A stretch of DNA of 64,000 nt from Bacteroidota bacterium (GTDB taxonomy: Bacteria > Bacteroidota > Bacteroidia > Bacteroidales > NBLH01): NCBI GenBank assembly GCA_025361565.1, contig JANYKN010000116.1, positions 220,470 through 284,469 on the forward strand, written 5' to 3'. The translations under genes were made by a program, and so were the position numbers. Of this stretch, positions 37,731 to 50,940 are shown piece after piece (position 1 is the stretch's first letter; each line of letters starts with the position of its first letter). A model generated the notes under the pieces. It saw nothing but the letters and a program-made list of their open reading frames with translations. It was not told the origin of the DNA and searched no databases.

Positions 37731-37913
37731 TTTTATTTACCAACTATTTATGAATATAGAAACTTATTCCTTAAAAGCAAAGCCTGTCTTGCTTATTAGA
37801 GGTCATTTCCGTACATGTACATAGCCATTTCTTGTTAGATTTGGTGTCAAGCTATTTCAGGGTTAGACAATTATCCGTTATTAAATTAAAATATATAAAA
37901 CCATTTCATTTTA

Positions 37914-37921
37914 TATTTTTG
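37914..37921 (+). promoter_or_regulatory. -7 box of the alkaline phosphatase gene
   Basis: TATTTTTG fits TAnnTTTG, 27 bases before the ATG. No Pho-box-like repeat was recognised. Confidence 0.5.
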
Positions 37922-37948
37922 TGATCCAATAATTTTAAAAAGTAATCC

Positions 37949-39076
37949 ATGACCAAAAAACTGATCCTTACTTTAGCCATCCTTATTTCAGGATTAAATA
38001 TTTATGCAAATATTAGTATACCTCCATTTGATTCCACTTCTACTCAGAATAGAAGTAAAGCCAAAAATATCATTCTACTTATTGGCGATGGAATGGGTGT
38101 AGCTCAGATATATTCTGGCTTAACTGTAAATCATGGAAAATTAAACCTGGAACAATTTAAAATAATTGGATTTAGCAAAACCTATTCGGCCAGTAGTTAT
38201 GTAACTGATTCTGGGGCAGGTGCAACAGCGATTTCAACGGGAACTAAAACTAAAAATGGTTCTATAGCGGTCGATACTGCCGGTAAAGCTCTAAAAACAA
38301 TTCTTGAAATTGCAGAGGACAATCAAATGTCTACGGGATTGGTTTCTACAAGCGCCATAACTCACGCTACACCTGCAAGTTTTATTGCTCATAATACCAA
38401 TAGGGACAAATATGAAGAGATTGCTGCTGATTTTTTAAAAACAGATATAGATGTATTTATTGGTGGCGGAAAAGATAATTTTGATAAACGTAAGGATCAA
38501 GTTAATTTAATTGATGAATTAAAGAAAAAGGGATATACCGTTACTGATACTATTACTGATTTCAAAGACCTTAAAACTAACAAATTAGCAGGTTTTACAG
38601 CCAAAGGACATAATCCCCCCATTTCAAAAGGCAGGGGCGAAATGCTTAGCATTGCTACCCAAAAAGCAATCGATATTTTGAAGCAAAATAAAAAAGGATT
38701 CTTTCTAATGGTAGAAGGTTCTCAAATTGATTGGGGTGGACATGATAATGATGCTGAATACATTGAACAGGAAATGATTGATTTTGATAAAGCGATTGGA
38801 AAAGCATTGGATTTTGCCAGAGAAGATGGAAATACCCTTGTGATAGTTACTGCTGACCATGAAACCGGAGGATTGTCATTGATTGATGGCAATTATAAGA
38901 CAGGAAATGTTGAAGCAAAATTTTCTACAAAAGATCATTCAGGAGTAATGGTTCCAATTTTTGCTTTTGGCCCGGGAGCTGAAAAATTTGGAGGAATACA
39001 AGAAAATACCGACATCTTTTATAAAATGCTTGAATCACTGCATATCTCTTACGAAAAGATGAATGGAAAAAATTAA
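37949..39076 (+). CDS. Alkaline phosphatase
   Basis: 375 residues with a signal peptide (about 1-20). PhoA-superfamily phosphomonoesterase of the periplasm: metal ligand Asp47 in LLIGDGMGVAQ, nucleophile Ser88 in VTDSGAGATAIS, and later ligands in EGSQIDWGGHDND and VTADHETGGLS; the last His lies in STKDHSGVMVPIFAFGPG. It releases phosphate from organic esters using zinc and magnesium. It stands alone with its own -7 box, and its 3' end faces the protease gene with 15 bases between. Confidence 0.93.
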   Translation: MTKKLILTLAILISGLNIYANISIPPFDSTSTQNRSKAKNIILLIGDGMGVAQIYSGLTVNHGKLNLEQFKIIGFSKTYSASSYVTDSGAGATAISTGTKTKNGSIAVDTAGKALKTILEIAEDNQMSTGLVSTSAITHATPASFIAHNTNRDKYEEIAADFLKTDIDVFIGGGKDNFDKRKDQVNLIDELKKKGYTVTDTITDFKDLKTNKLAGFTAKGHNPPISKGRGEMLSIATQKAIDILKQNKKGFFLMVEGSQIDWGGHDNDAEYIEQEMIDFDKAIGKALDFAREDGNTLVIVTADHETGGLSLIDGNYKTGNVEAKFSTKDHSGVMVPIFAFGPGAEKFGGIQENTDIFYKMLESLHISYEKMNGKN

Positions 39077-39091
39077 TAGACAAAAGTCTTA

Positions 39092-39733
39092 TCAGTCAGC
39101 AATTAAAACACGAACAAACCAATGGGCGGTAATCCTGTTGACAAGGGTTTCAGCATCATATTCTACACGTCCGTTTGACGCTCCGCAATTTTGTTCAGGA
39201 TAAGGATCGCGTACAATGATAGAACTTATTACAGGTCCATAATCAGATTCGTAATAGCTTAGGGCGGTTATCACAACAGCATGTCCACCTGAATTGGACT
39301 GATATCCAATAATAACGGGCCTTTGCTGTCTTAATTCCTCAATTAAATAAATGGGTTCAGGTGCGCCATATCCAAATTGTGCATTTACAATATATCTTTT
39401 ACCTGTATTATCAACGCTCCAGTTGTTTAAATTCATATGAATAGTTCCTATGCTTGCAGTCCAATTTGGTAATTGACCGTTAACTTCGCGACCATAGGTT
39501 CGTTCTACAATTTGTTCTTGCTTAATTGCAATATTGTAGTAATTTAATACCATCTGAATGGAAGCAGCCCAACACCATTGCGGTTTCTTTTGAATTGATC
39601 CAACATAATTCAATTTGGAACCAGGAATACCCACATAAAATATTTTCTGTGCAATCCCTGTAAATCCAATAAATATAAAAAGGAACAGTGTTATATATTT
39701 TACACGTTTATAGTGCATAGTTTTATATTTCAC
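39092..39733 (-). CDS. Secreted papain-like cysteine protease (C39/C70-like)
   Basis: 213 residues with an N-terminal hydrophobic segment (about 12-28, ending GIAQ). Catalytic Cys is in QWCWAASIQMVLNYY and catalytic His in GGHAVVITALSYY; Asp/Asn likely in VRDPYPEQ. This combination matches the AvrRpt2/C39-like clan of papain folds used as secreted proteases or peptide-processing domains. No bacteriocin transporter or immunity gene lies nearby, so the substrate is unknown. Convergent with the alkaline phosphatase gene. Confidence 0.82.
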   Translation of the reverse strand: MKYKTMHYKRVKYITLFLFIFIGFTGIAQKIFYVGIPGSKLNYVGSIQKKPQWCWAASIQMVLNYYNIAIKQEQIVERTYGREVNGQLPNWTASIGTIHMNLNNWSVDNTGKRYIVNAQFGYGAPEPIYLIEELRQQRPVIIGYQSNSGGHAVVITALSYYESDYGPVISSIIVRDPYPEQNCGASNGRVEYDAETLVNRITAHWFVRVLIAD

Positions 39734-39840
39734 AGGTCAAATTTAATATAAAAATTGATCCATCCTTCTTTTATTTATAGCTTATTAACATATAGCAGAA
39801 TGTTAAAGCAAAAGCTTAAAGTCTAAAACCAAAATCATAT

Positions 39841-39878
39841 AAAAAAATATTGCCACACCTTTAAGGGCGTGGCAATAT
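39841..39878 (-). terminator. Intrinsic terminator of the pyrG-yidC unit
   Basis: Read on minus: 10-bp stem ATATTGCCAC / GTGGCAATAT around a short inner hairpin, then a run of seven T. It follows the yidC stop codon by 18 bases. Confidence 0.85.
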
Positions 39879-39896
39879 CATGTTAATTATTTTCTA

Positions 39897-41807
39897 TTAT
39901 TTCTTTGGTGCATTATAACCCCTTTGCTGAGCCATTTTCTCCAATCTTTCTTGAAAATTCGATTTTGACTTTGGCTTTTTCTTGTTCTCATTTAACTTTC
40001 GCAGAACAGCTTCATCGTCAACAAATCTTCTGATTACTAGTGTTTGCCCAACTGTAATAATATTTGACAAGAAATAGTAGTAACTAAGACCAGATGAATA
40101 ATTATTGAACCAGAGAAGCATCATAACAGGCATCATGTACAACATCATTTTCATACCAGGCATTTGTGAACTTCCTTGCATTTGTTGTGCCCCACTTATT
40201 TTAGTACTTAAAATGATCGAAACTGCCATAAGTAAGGTGAACAAACTCACATGATCGCCATAGAATGGAATTTTAAACGGTAAATCCAGGATTGAATCAT
40301 AACTGGATAAATCAGTTGTCCATAGAAATGCCTTTTGTCTAAGTTCGATAGATGCCGGGAAAAACCTGTACATTGCAATTAAGAAAGGAAACTGCACCAA
40401 CATTGGCAAACATCCACCCATTGGGTTAACTCCAGCTTTCTTGTATAAAGCCATGGTAGCTTGTTGGCGCTCCATTGCCTTATCTTTTGATATTTTTTCG
40501 TTTATGGCATCAATTTCGGGTTTTAAAACACGCATTTTTGCCGATGAAACGTATGATTTATAAGTTAATGGAAATAGTACCAGTTTGATAATGATGGTCA
40601 TAAGCAAAATGATAAGCCCAAAACTTGAAATAAAGCTTCCCAGCCAATTAAACAATGGGATAATAGCAAAACGATTTATCCATCCAAAAATAGTCCATCC
40701 CAAAGGGATCATTTTTGTTAAATCCAATTTATCGCCTTTTTCAACATGGATGTTGTTAAGTATTTTATATTGGTTTGGGCCATAAAATAGTGCAAAAGAA
40801 AATTTTTCATCGCTTGAGCCTTCAAAAGGAATACTAAAAAATGCATTGAACTCTTTTAAATAATGAGGTTCATTATCCATTTTTTTCTGCACAACTTTTC
40901 CATTAAGCATTGCCGTTTTGGCAATAATTACAGAGGAAAAGAATTGTTGTTTAAAAGCAATCCATTTTACTTTTGTTGTTAAAACTTCATCATCATTTCC
41001 TGAAACAGATAACTCACCAACTTCATCCTCAAAGTATTTGTAAAACATATGTGAGTTTTGGTTTTCCCAATCCTTTCCTTTTTCAAGACCTGGTGCTTTA
41101 ACATACCAGTTCATATCCAGAAAATTGGTGTTTTTTGCAATCAACTGATCCATACCCACAAAGTGAATATCAAAGTCCACAAGGTATTTACCGGGTTCAA
41201 GAGAATAAATATATTCAATATATTTGCCATCTCCTGCATGTAGCTTCAATTTAAGCGTTTTTTTCTGAGCACTTGCATCTACAACAGAATCAGATCCTTC
41301 TACTTCAAAAAATAAATCATTTGTTGCAATTTTCCTATTTTCGGCAAAAAAGTTCATTCCAAAAACAGTTTCTTCACCATCAAATAAAATCAATGGACTG
41401 GAATCAAACTTTTTATATTTTTTTAATTGTACAGAATAAGGCCTTCCTCCTTTTGTTGAAATGGTCATTTTAATCAGATCATTTTCAAACGTAATGAATT
41501 TTCCTTTTCCAATTGCAGACTCGCCAAATGAACCAAATGTTTCCTTGATTTTTCCCATTTTCACAGAATCAATCTGGTTTGTGTCTGCCGGACCAATCTG
41601 AGTTCCATTAATAACCTGATTTTCTGTATTTGCCAATTCTGCTGCTTTTTGCTTTTCGCTTTCAAGCTGGACTTTATGTAATGAATCCTGCACAATTTGC
41701 TCTTGTCTTTGAACTTCCAGTTGCTCTTTTGATGGTTTGGTATAAATACTGTAACCAATAAGTATTACAGCTATTAGAAGAATACCTATAATCTGATTTC
41801 TATCCAT
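39897..41807 (-). CDS. yidC: Membrane protein insertase YidC
   Basis: 636 residues, the Bacteroidota length. An N-terminal helix (about 5-22), a large periplasmic domain (about 70-350), then the conserved five-helix insertase core from about 375, with MGGCLPMLVQFPFLIAMY and the GLSYYYFLSN helix, and a basic Lys-rich C terminus for ribosome contact. It inserts and folds inner-membrane proteins, alone or with SecYEG. It lies 31 bases after pyrG on the same strand; the pairing is conserved in Bacteroidota. Confidence 0.96.
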   Translation of the reverse strand: MDRNQIIGILLIAVILIGYSIYTKPSKEQLEVQRQEQIVQDSLHKVQLESEKQKAAELANTENQVINGTQIGPADTNQIDSVKMGKIKETFGSFGESAIGKGKFITFENDLIKMTISTKGGRPYSVQLKKYKKFDSSPLILFDGEETVFGMNFFAENRKIATNDLFFEVEGSDSVVDASAQKKTLKLKLHAGDGKYIEYIYSLEPGKYLVDFDIHFVGMDQLIAKNTNFLDMNWYVKAPGLEKGKDWENQNSHMFYKYFEDEVGELSVSGNDDEVLTTKVKWIAFKQQFFSSVIIAKTAMLNGKVVQKKMDNEPHYLKEFNAFFSIPFEGSSDEKFSFALFYGPNQYKILNNIHVEKGDKLDLTKMIPLGWTIFGWINRFAIIPLFNWLGSFISSFGLIILLMTIIIKLVLFPLTYKSYVSSAKMRVLKPEIDAINEKISKDKAMERQQATMALYKKAGVNPMGGCLPMLVQFPFLIAMYRFFPASIELRQKAFLWTTDLSSYDSILDLPFKIPFYGDHVSLFTLLMAVSIILSTKISGAQQMQGSSQMPGMKMMLYMMPVMMLLWFNNYSSGLSYYYFLSNIITVGQTLVIRRFVDDEAVLRKLNENKKKPKSKSNFQERLEKMAQQRGYNAPKK

Positions 41808-41838
41808 TTCTTATATTGGGTTTCTAAAATTTTATGAA

Positions 41839-43461
<1,623 letters not shown>

Positions 43462-43474
43462 TTATTTAAATTAT

Positions 43475-45571
43475 TTATAAAATATCGTCGAGCATATTTA
43501 ATTGATTCTCAAGATCTTTTGCCGATTCCTTTGCTTGCTGAATTTTTAACTCAAAGTCTTTTATCATCGATTCAGCATTTTTCGATTTGGCGAAAAAACC
43601 AATGTTATTTTCCCACAAAACTATATTGGTTTTCAATTTTTCGAGTCGAAGAACCATTTTGTCTCTTTCATTTTTAATTTTATTGAATGACTGTGGTGTA
43701 TTTTTAAGTCCTTCAATTTTTGACATGAACTTTAAATTGGTCTTTTCATTTTCATTCAGTTCCAATTTTTCAAAAACTTTGTTTAATCCTTCACGGAATT
43801 CGCTTAATAATTCATCCTTAAATTTCAATGGAACATGTCCTATTTCTGTCCATTCTTTCTGAATTTCATTTAAAAATTTAAAATCAGCATGATTATCTTC
43901 TGTTGTTTTAAAATTTTTAACCTTTTCAATTAAACCTCGTTTTAGCTCCAGATTTTTTTCTTGCTCATCATCTCTTGAAGAGAAATGATTCGATTTCTTT
44001 TCAAAAAATGCATTACAGGCGTTTCTGAATCGATTCCAAATGTCATCCTTATTTTTGCGTGGAACAGAACCAATTGTTTTCCATTTCTTTTGAAGTTCAA
44101 TATATAAATCCGTTGCTTTACGCCATTCGGTGCTATCTTGCATGCTTTCGGCCTGAATGCACAACTCAGTTTTTAATTGAAGATTGTTTTCTTCTTCTTC
44201 CTTGTTTTTTGAATAGAATTCGCGTTTGGCATCAAAAAAAGAATCGCAGGCTTTACGAAACCTTGCATATATTTTATTGTTTTCTTTTTTAGGGGCAAAT
44301 CCGATTAATTTCCAAAGTCCTTGTAATTCAACAACTTCTTTGGCATTTTCTTCCCATAATTTTGGAGTAGAAAGTCCTGCAGCAATTATTTCTTCAACTT
44401 TTTCGCAAAGCAGAGTCTTGGCTTTGAGGTTGTTAATTTGTTCTTTTTTTAGGAATTCGAAATAATCCTGATGTTTTTTATTGATTTTTGAGGTTGCTAG
44501 TTTAAAACGTTCCCAAAGTTCATCTTTTTTATCAACCGGAACAGGGCCAATTTCACGCCAAACTGAATGGAGTTTTTGCAAATCCCTAAATGCTGTAACA
44601 ATTTTGGGTTCAATTAATAACTTTTCTGCACGTTCGCACAATTCAATTTTTGACTCCAGGTTCCTTTTTAAATCAAGATCTCTCAGATCTTTATTTATTT
44701 TAACATAATCATAAAACTTTTCAACCTGATAATTATAAGAATCCCATAATTTTTTTACTTCAGATTGAGGAACAATTCCAATTTCTTGCCATTGCTTTTG
44801 TATCTCCTTAAAATCGTGGAAAGTTTTATTTAAAGATTCTTTTCCAGTTATTAGTTGTTCAATTTTTTCTATGATCTGATATTTAAGTGCAAGATTTGAT
44901 TGCTTTGCTTTTTCACTGTTTGCATTGAATTCAGTTCTTTTTTCTCTAAAGATAGAATAGAGTGATTTAAACTCCTCTTCAACAGGATTAATTTGCGGAA
45001 TAAATTGCTCTTCAAGTCCACCTGATTCAATAAATTCTTTTTTTCTTGCATCAATTTCAGCATGGTGTTTTTTATAAAAATTTACCTTGATAGCTTCTAT
45101 ACGATCTTTGGTTTTTTGAATGTTTGATTTTTCAGTTAACAATTTTAACTGATCTACTAGTTCCTCTAACGATAAAGTTGAATAGTCAACTTCTTCAATT
45201 TCAGGTTCTTCCTGTAAATGTTCAACTTCTTCTTCATTGAATTCTTTAAATTCGGCTAAGTCAACAATTTCAATTTCTTCGTTGATTATTATACTTTCTT
45301 CAATTGGCTGCTCAGCTACCTCCTTCAAGATTTCAGCGATATTTTCCTTACTGCTTAGTTCTTGTTTCTTAAGTCGGCTTTGCTCCAGCTTTTTTATTAT
45401 TATTTCTGCAGCACTCTCCTTTTTCTCTTCAAGAAAATCAAGGTCTTCATTTTTAGTCAATTCCTGTTCTAAAGAAGCTTTTAAAGCATCATCTTCAACA
45501 TTCTCATTCTCTACGTTATCCGAATTATTAATTTCTTCGTTTGTAGGTTCCAGTAAATCATCAGTTTTCAT
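43475..45571 (-). CDS. DUF349 repeat protein
   Basis: 698 residues, mostly charged coiled helices. The first 140 residues are acidic and low in complexity; after that, DUF349 repeats appear at least five times, each with a core like LW..IG.VP...KD.(L/I)W.RF: for example VWREIGPVPVDKKDELWERF, KWKTIGSVPRKNKDDIWNRF and EWTEIGHVPLKFKDELL. DUF349 proteins occur across bacteria with no agreed function. Translation or replication links have been suggested for other members but are not shown here. It heads the pyrG-yidC unit. Confidence 0.85.
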   Translation of the reverse strand: MKTDDLLEPTNEEINNSDNVENENVEDDALKASLEQELTKNEDLDFLEEKKESAAEIIIKKLEQSRLKKQELSSKENIAEILKEVAEQPIEESIIINEEIEIVDLAEFKEFNEEEVEHLQEEPEIEEVDYSTLSLEELVDQLKLLTEKSNIQKTKDRIEAIKVNFYKKHHAEIDARKKEFIESGGLEEQFIPQINPVEEEFKSLYSIFREKRTEFNANSEKAKQSNLALKYQIIEKIEQLITGKESLNKTFHDFKEIQKQWQEIGIVPQSEVKKLWDSYNYQVEKFYDYVKINKDLRDLDLKRNLESKIELCERAEKLLIEPKIVTAFRDLQKLHSVWREIGPVPVDKKDELWERFKLATSKINKKHQDYFEFLKKEQINNLKAKTLLCEKVEEIIAAGLSTPKLWEENAKEVVELQGLWKLIGFAPKKENNKIYARFRKACDSFFDAKREFYSKNKEEEENNLQLKTELCIQAESMQDSTEWRKATDLYIELQKKWKTIGSVPRKNKDDIWNRFRNACNAFFEKKSNHFSSRDDEQEKNLELKRGLIEKVKNFKTTEDNHADFKFLNEIQKEWTEIGHVPLKFKDELLSEFREGLNKVFEKLELNENEKTNLKFMSKIEGLKNTPQSFNKIKNERDKMVLRLEKLKTNIVLWENNIGFFAKSKNAESMIKDFELKIQQAKESAKDLENQLNMLDDIL

Positions 45572-45627
45572 AAATCATAAGTTTAGACAGGCATATTTCA
45601 CCTGGAGCATTAATAATTATTCGCTTG

Positions 45628-45635
45628 CAAAAATA
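45628..45635 (-). promoter_or_regulatory. -7 box for the DUF349-pyrG-yidC unit
   Basis: TATTTTTG on minus fits TAnnTTTG; a TTTG lies 16 bases further upstream, slightly closer than the usual spacing. Confidence 0.5.
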
Positions 45636-46064
45636 AAGTAATTTGACATTTCAAAGTAAAATTACGCTAAATTAAATCCATGTTACTAGTTTGGTTTAAT
45701 TATGATCGTGGTTATTAACCAATTAGACATTAAAAGCTTCACTTAAAAACTCACGAAAGTACATAATTACAGGCTAAACCTCAAAATTTTAACATATTTA
45801 TTAACTTTTTTTATTGAAAATAAACCTTAAATAGCAGCATTATGCAGATATTCACGAATTTGGAACTTACAAATCGTTATAAATTATATTCTGAGTTTCA
45901 AGTTTCATAAAGATTTTCTATTTTAGGACTAAATTCATTCTATTGAAATTATGGAGAAAACCAATATTAATTCCTCAACTTGAACTATTTGAGTTACGAT
46001 TCTGTTTCTCAGATTCATACTTGCTTAATCTTGTAATGATCATAGACACATCGATTTTATTCCC

Positions 46065-46072
46065 TAAATTTG
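46065..46072 (+). promoter_or_regulatory. -7 box deciding the trmD start
   Basis: TAAATTTG fits TAnnTTTG; predicted transcription start near 46079, downstream of the longer alternative start at 45943 and just before the ATG at 46090. Confidence 0.55.
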
Positions 46073-46089
46073 CAATTCAAAATAAATCA

Positions 46090-46770
46090 ATGCGCATAGA
46101 TATAATAACTGTTTTACCAGAATTGATTGAAAGCCCATTTAATCATTCTATATTAAAAAGGGCGAAAGAAAAAGGACTTGTTGAAATTGAAATCCATAAT
46201 TTAAGAGATTTTTCAACAGACAAGCACAAACGTGTTGATGATTACGCTTTTAGTGGAGGAGCTGGCATGGTAATACAAATTGAACCTGTTGAAAGGGCAA
46301 TTGATTACTTGAAAAGTAAATATACTTACGATGAAATTATTTACACTTCTCCTGATGGTGAACTCTTTGATCAATCCATGGCGAACCAACTGTCGTGCAA
46401 ACAAAATATACTTATTATTTGTGGACATTATAAAGGAGTGGATCATCGAGTCCGGGAACACTTGATAACAAAAGAAATTTCAATTGGCAATTTTGTAATG
46501 ACCGGAGGCGAATTGGCTGCAGCAGTAATTGCAGATAGTGTTGTAAGATTGATTCCAGGTGTAATTTCTGATGAAACTTCTGCCCTTAGCGACTCTTTTC
46601 AGGATAACTTATTGGCTCCACCTGTATATACCCGCCCAGCTGAGTACAAAGGATGGAAAGTGCCTGAAATTTTGCTATCCGGAAATACAAAGGAAATTGA
46701 AAAATGGCAGATGGAAATGTCAATAGAAAGAACTAAAAAATTAAGACCTGAACTCTATAAAAAACTTTAA
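46090..46770 (+). CDS. trmD: tRNA (guanine-37-N1)-methyltransferase
   Basis: 226 residues from the ATG at 46090 ([17 protein letters not shown]), the normal length and N terminus; a frame open to 45943 would add 49 residues without homology. TrmD methylates G37 next to the anticodon and prevents frameshifting. The trefoil-knot SAM site is seen in [23 protein letters not shown] and [14 protein letters not shown]. ligA follows after 13 bases, so the two are likely co-transcribed. Confidence 0.95.
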   Translation: MRIDIITVLPELIESPFNHSILKRAKEKGLVEIEIHNLRDFSTDKHKRVDDYAFSGGAGMVIQIEPVERAIDYLKSKYTYDEIIYTSPDGELFDQSMANQLSCKQNILIICGHYKGVDHRVREHLITKEISIGNFVMTGGELAAAVIADSVVRLIPGVISDETSALSDSFQDNLLAPPVYTRPAEYKGWKVPEILLSGNTKEIEKWQMEMSIERTKKLRPELYKKL

Positions 46771-46774
46771 TTAA

Positions 46775-48786
<2,012 letters not shown>

Positions 48787-48787
<1 letters not shown>

Positions 48788-48812
48788 GTGTATCTTGGGA
48801 TTTATCCCGAGA
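48787..48812 (-). repeat. REP-like palindrome, copy 1
   Basis: Read on minus: TCTCGGGATAAATCCCAAGATACACC. It is the inverted counterpart of copy 4 beyond the transposase gene. Confidence 0.8.
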
Positions 48813-48826
48813 TTTTGTGAAATTAA

Positions 48827-48851
48827 ATACGGGATAAATTCAAAGACACCC
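48827..48851 (+). repeat. REP-like element, copy 2 (partial)
   Basis: ATACGGGATAAATTCAAAG carries the GGGATAAAT core without its second arm, directly before the transposase start codon. Confidence 0.6.
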
Positions 48852-49502
48852 ATGAAAAAATTATTTTATCGCAGAAATTTACCACATATAATACCCGATG
48901 ATGCTCAATTTTTTGTGACTTTTACTTTAAATGGAGCATTGCCAATAAATGTAATTGAACGATTGCAAAACGAAAAAGAAGAGCGCCTGAAAAATGCAAT
49001 TGGTAAAGGTGAAAGGAAAGAGGATATTGAAAAAATTTATTATGGAAAATATGATGATTTATTAGCAAATTCTAAAAATGGAGTAAAATGGTTAGAAAAT
49101 GAAGAATTATCGAAGATTGTGTCAAATAAATTATTTGAATTTGATAATAAGAAATATAAATTAATTTGTTTTTGTATTATGCCAAATCATGTTCATTTGC
49201 TTATTGATACAAAGCATTATACACCTAAAGAATTAGAAAAAAAAGGTAGTGCAAAAGATTACTATCTAGCCGATATTATGAGATTAGTAAAAGGAAATAC
49301 CAGTAGAAAATGTAATTTGATTTTGAATAAGACGGGATCCTTTTGGCAGGCGGAAAGTTATGACCATTTTGTACGAGATAGAAATGAATTATATCGGATA
49401 ATCTCTTATATTTTATACAATCCAGTAAAGGCAAAACTTTGTAACGAAATTAAGGCTTGGAAATGGACTTATATCAAGGAAGAGTATAATGAATTTATTT
49501 GA
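48852..49502 (+). CDS. REP-associated tyrosine transposase (RAYT, Y1_Tnp family)
   Basis: 216 residues from the ATG at 48852; the longer TTG start at 48795 would cross the REP palindrome and was rejected. IS200-type HUH motif: IMPNHVHLLIDT supplies the two His, and the catalytic Tyr would be in SFWQAESYDHFVRDRNE or YRIISYILYNPVKA. RAYTs are single-copy, domesticated relatives of IS200/IS605 transposases that act on REP palindromes rather than mobilise themselves. Four REP-like copies sit within 70 bases of this gene, two on each side, which supports the RAYT reading over a plain insertion sequence. Confidence 0.85.
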   Translation: MKKLFYRRNLPHIIPDDAQFFVTFTLNGALPINVIERLQNEKEERLKNAIGKGERKEDIEKIYYGKYDDLLANSKNGVKWLENEELSKIVSNKLFEFDNKKYKLICFCIMPNHVHLLIDTKHYTPKELEKKGSAKDYYLADIMRLVKGNTSRKCNLILNKTGSFWQAESYDHFVRDRNELYRIISYILYNPVKAKLCNEIKAWKWTYIKEEYNEFI

Positions 49503-49507
49503 TAACA

Positions 49508-49530
49508 ATTCGGGACAAATCCCAATATAC
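49508..49530 (+). repeat. REP-like palindrome, copy 3
   Basis: ATTCGGGACAAATCCCAATATAC; stem GGGA..TCCC with one change from the others. Confidence 0.75.
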
Positions 49531-49546
49531 AACTTTTACCGAAAAA

Positions 49547-49569
49547 ATCGGGATAAATCCCGATATACC
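49547..49569 (+). repeat. REP-like palindrome, copy 4
   Basis: AATCGGGATAAATCCCGATATAC in plus orientation; perfect stem TCGGGAT..ATCCCGA, inverted relative to copy 1. Confidence 0.85.
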
Positions 49570-49570
49570 T

Positions 49571-49604
49571 AAAACAAAGAAAGCCCATCGCAAGATGAGC
49601 TTTT
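49571..49604. terminator. Terminator of the tRNA unit (also faces the RAYT side)
   Basis: Stem AAGCTCATC / GATGGGCTT on the minus strand (one U.G pair), loop TTGC, then a T-rich run. It lies just beyond tRNA-Leu. In plus orientation a longer T-run follows but the stem has a C/A mismatch. Confidence 0.65.
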
Positions 49605-49616
49605 TTTGTTTTTTAG

Positions 49617-49701
49617 TACCCGGAGCCGGAATCGAACCGGCACGGCCGCAATGGCCACTGGATTTTAAGTCCAGCGCGTCTACCAATTCCGCCATCTGGG
49701 C
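49617..49701 (-). tRNA. tRNA-Leu (anticodon TAA)
   Basis: 85 bases, no encoded CCA. Anticodon loop CTTAAAA gives TAA; a long variable arm (GGCC ATTGC GGCC) is the class II mark of Leu; T-arm GGTTCGATTCC. Acceptor stem GCCCAGA pairs with TCCGGGT, with a G.U at 1:72 and an A/C mismatch at 5:68. Confidence 0.95.
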
Positions 49702-49725
49702 TTCCCATAATTATAAAAAAAATTG

Positions 49726-49798
<73 letters not shown>

Positions 49799-49809
49799 TT
49801 TTCGTGCCG

Positions 49810-49817
49810 CAAAGATA
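49810..49817 (-). promoter_or_regulatory. -7 box of the tRNA unit
   Basis: TATCTTTG on minus fits TAnnTTTG, 12 bases upstream of the mature tRNA-Gly end. A -33 half is not seen at the usual distance. Confidence 0.55.
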
Positions 49818-50024
49818 ATTCAATTTTTTTATACGTGAAATATTTTGCAATAAATTTTAACATAAAATTTAACATTTTATTTAATTGCTTAAATTTCAAT
49901 TAGATATTATAATGAAATTTGTTGATTCAATGATATTGTGATATTAAAAGCCAAGGAAACATTAAAATTATACACCAAAGTACGATTTCTAATTTCCAAT
50001 TCCTACTATCTGAATTTCAATATT

Positions 50025-50936
50025 TTATATACCTCCACCATCAAAAAAAACATTTTCTCGGGGCTTTTTTTGGAGAATTTTTGAATCAGGGGGCACACTA
50101 TGCGTTAACCATACATTTCCTCCAATCATCGAATTTTTTCCTATAGTTACCCTTCCTAATATTGTAGCTCCAGAATAAATAACTACACCATCCTCTACAA
50201 TTGGATGCCGGTCAACTCCTTTGATTGGATTTCCTTGTTCATCCAATGGAAAACTCTTTGCACCCAAAGTAACACCCTGATAAATTTTCACATTTTTCCC
50301 AATAATGCATGTTTCACCAATAACAACCCCCGTGCCGTGATCTATTGCAAAATATTCTCCAATCTGTGCTCCTGGATTAATATCAATTCCTGTTGCTGAA
50401 TGAGCCATTTCTGAAATTATTCTGGGAATTAATGGAATTTCTAATTTCACCAATTCGTGTGCTATTCTATAATTGGTCAAAGCTCTTATTCCAGGGTAAC
50501 AATAAATAATTTCACCATGGCTTTTAGAAGCAGGATCTCCCAGAAAAGTAGCTTCAATATCTGTTCGAAGCAAGCGTTTTATTTCAGGTAAACAATTAAT
50601 GAATGCAAGCGTTTTTTCATCGGCAATCTGTGTATAATTAATTAATTTATTCTCATTGCTACAGTTGAAACAGAGACCTCTTTTAATTTGCTCCTCCAAG
50701 ATAGTTTTTAAGCTGTCAATGTACACTCCGATATAGTATCTCAAATTTTTAGGATTAATTGTAGACTCACCAAAATATCCCGGGAAAATTATTTTATTAA
50801 GAAGTTCAACCACCATTCTCAATTGCTCAATATCTGGCATAGGCGAATCATTCCTTTTGCTGGTGAAGAAAACAGAATGATCTTTATCCGATGATAATTC
50901 CATCACGGCATTTTCAATCAATATATTTGTGTTCAT
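50025..50936 (-). CDS. cysE: Serine O-acetyltransferase
   Basis: 303 residues. It acetylates serine to O-acetylserine, the substrate of CysK. The C-terminal half is the left-handed hexapeptide helix: DINPGAQIGEYFAIDHGTGV, VVIGETCIIGKNVKIYQGV, ATILGRVTIGKNSMIGGNVW. The His in AIDHGTGVVIG is the expected catalytic base. The N-terminal domain is long compared with the 273-residue E. coli enzyme, like Bacteroidota homologues. It starts 4 bases after cysK and shares its leader-controlled promoter. Confidence 0.93.
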   Translation of the reverse strand: MNTNILIENAVMELSSDKDHSVFFTSKRNDSPMPDIEQLRMVVELLNKIIFPGYFGESTINPKNLRYYIGVYIDSLKTILEEQIKRGLCFNCSNENKLINYTQIADEKTLAFINCLPEIKRLLRTDIEATFLGDPASKSHGEIIYCYPGIRALTNYRIAHELVKLEIPLIPRIISEMAHSATGIDINPGAQIGEYFAIDHGTGVVIGETCIIGKNVKIYQGVTLGAKSFPLDEQGNPIKGVDRHPIVEDGVVIYSGATILGRVTIGKNSMIGGNVWLTHSVPPDSKILQKKPRENVFFDGGGI

Positions 50937-50940
50937 CTTA

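Larger units (their letters stand above)
45572..46089. other. Divergent promoter region between the DUF349 and trmD genes
   Basis: It carries -7 boxes for both directions (45628-45635 minus and 46065-46072 plus). The middle is very AT-rich and holds no gene I can support. Confidence 0.6.

Noticed and set aside
45943..46089. 49-residue N-terminal extension of TrmD
   Set aside because: It has no family resemblance, and the -7 box at 46065-46072 would start transcription after it.
48795..48851. TTG start for the RAYT upstream of the ATG
   Set aside because: The added residues come from reading through the REP palindrome; the family start fits ATG 48852.
49495..49695. Protein frame beginning MAELVDALDLKSSG on minus
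   Set aside because: This is the tRNA-Leu gene translated, a well-known false gene; the cloverleaf and anticodon are clear.
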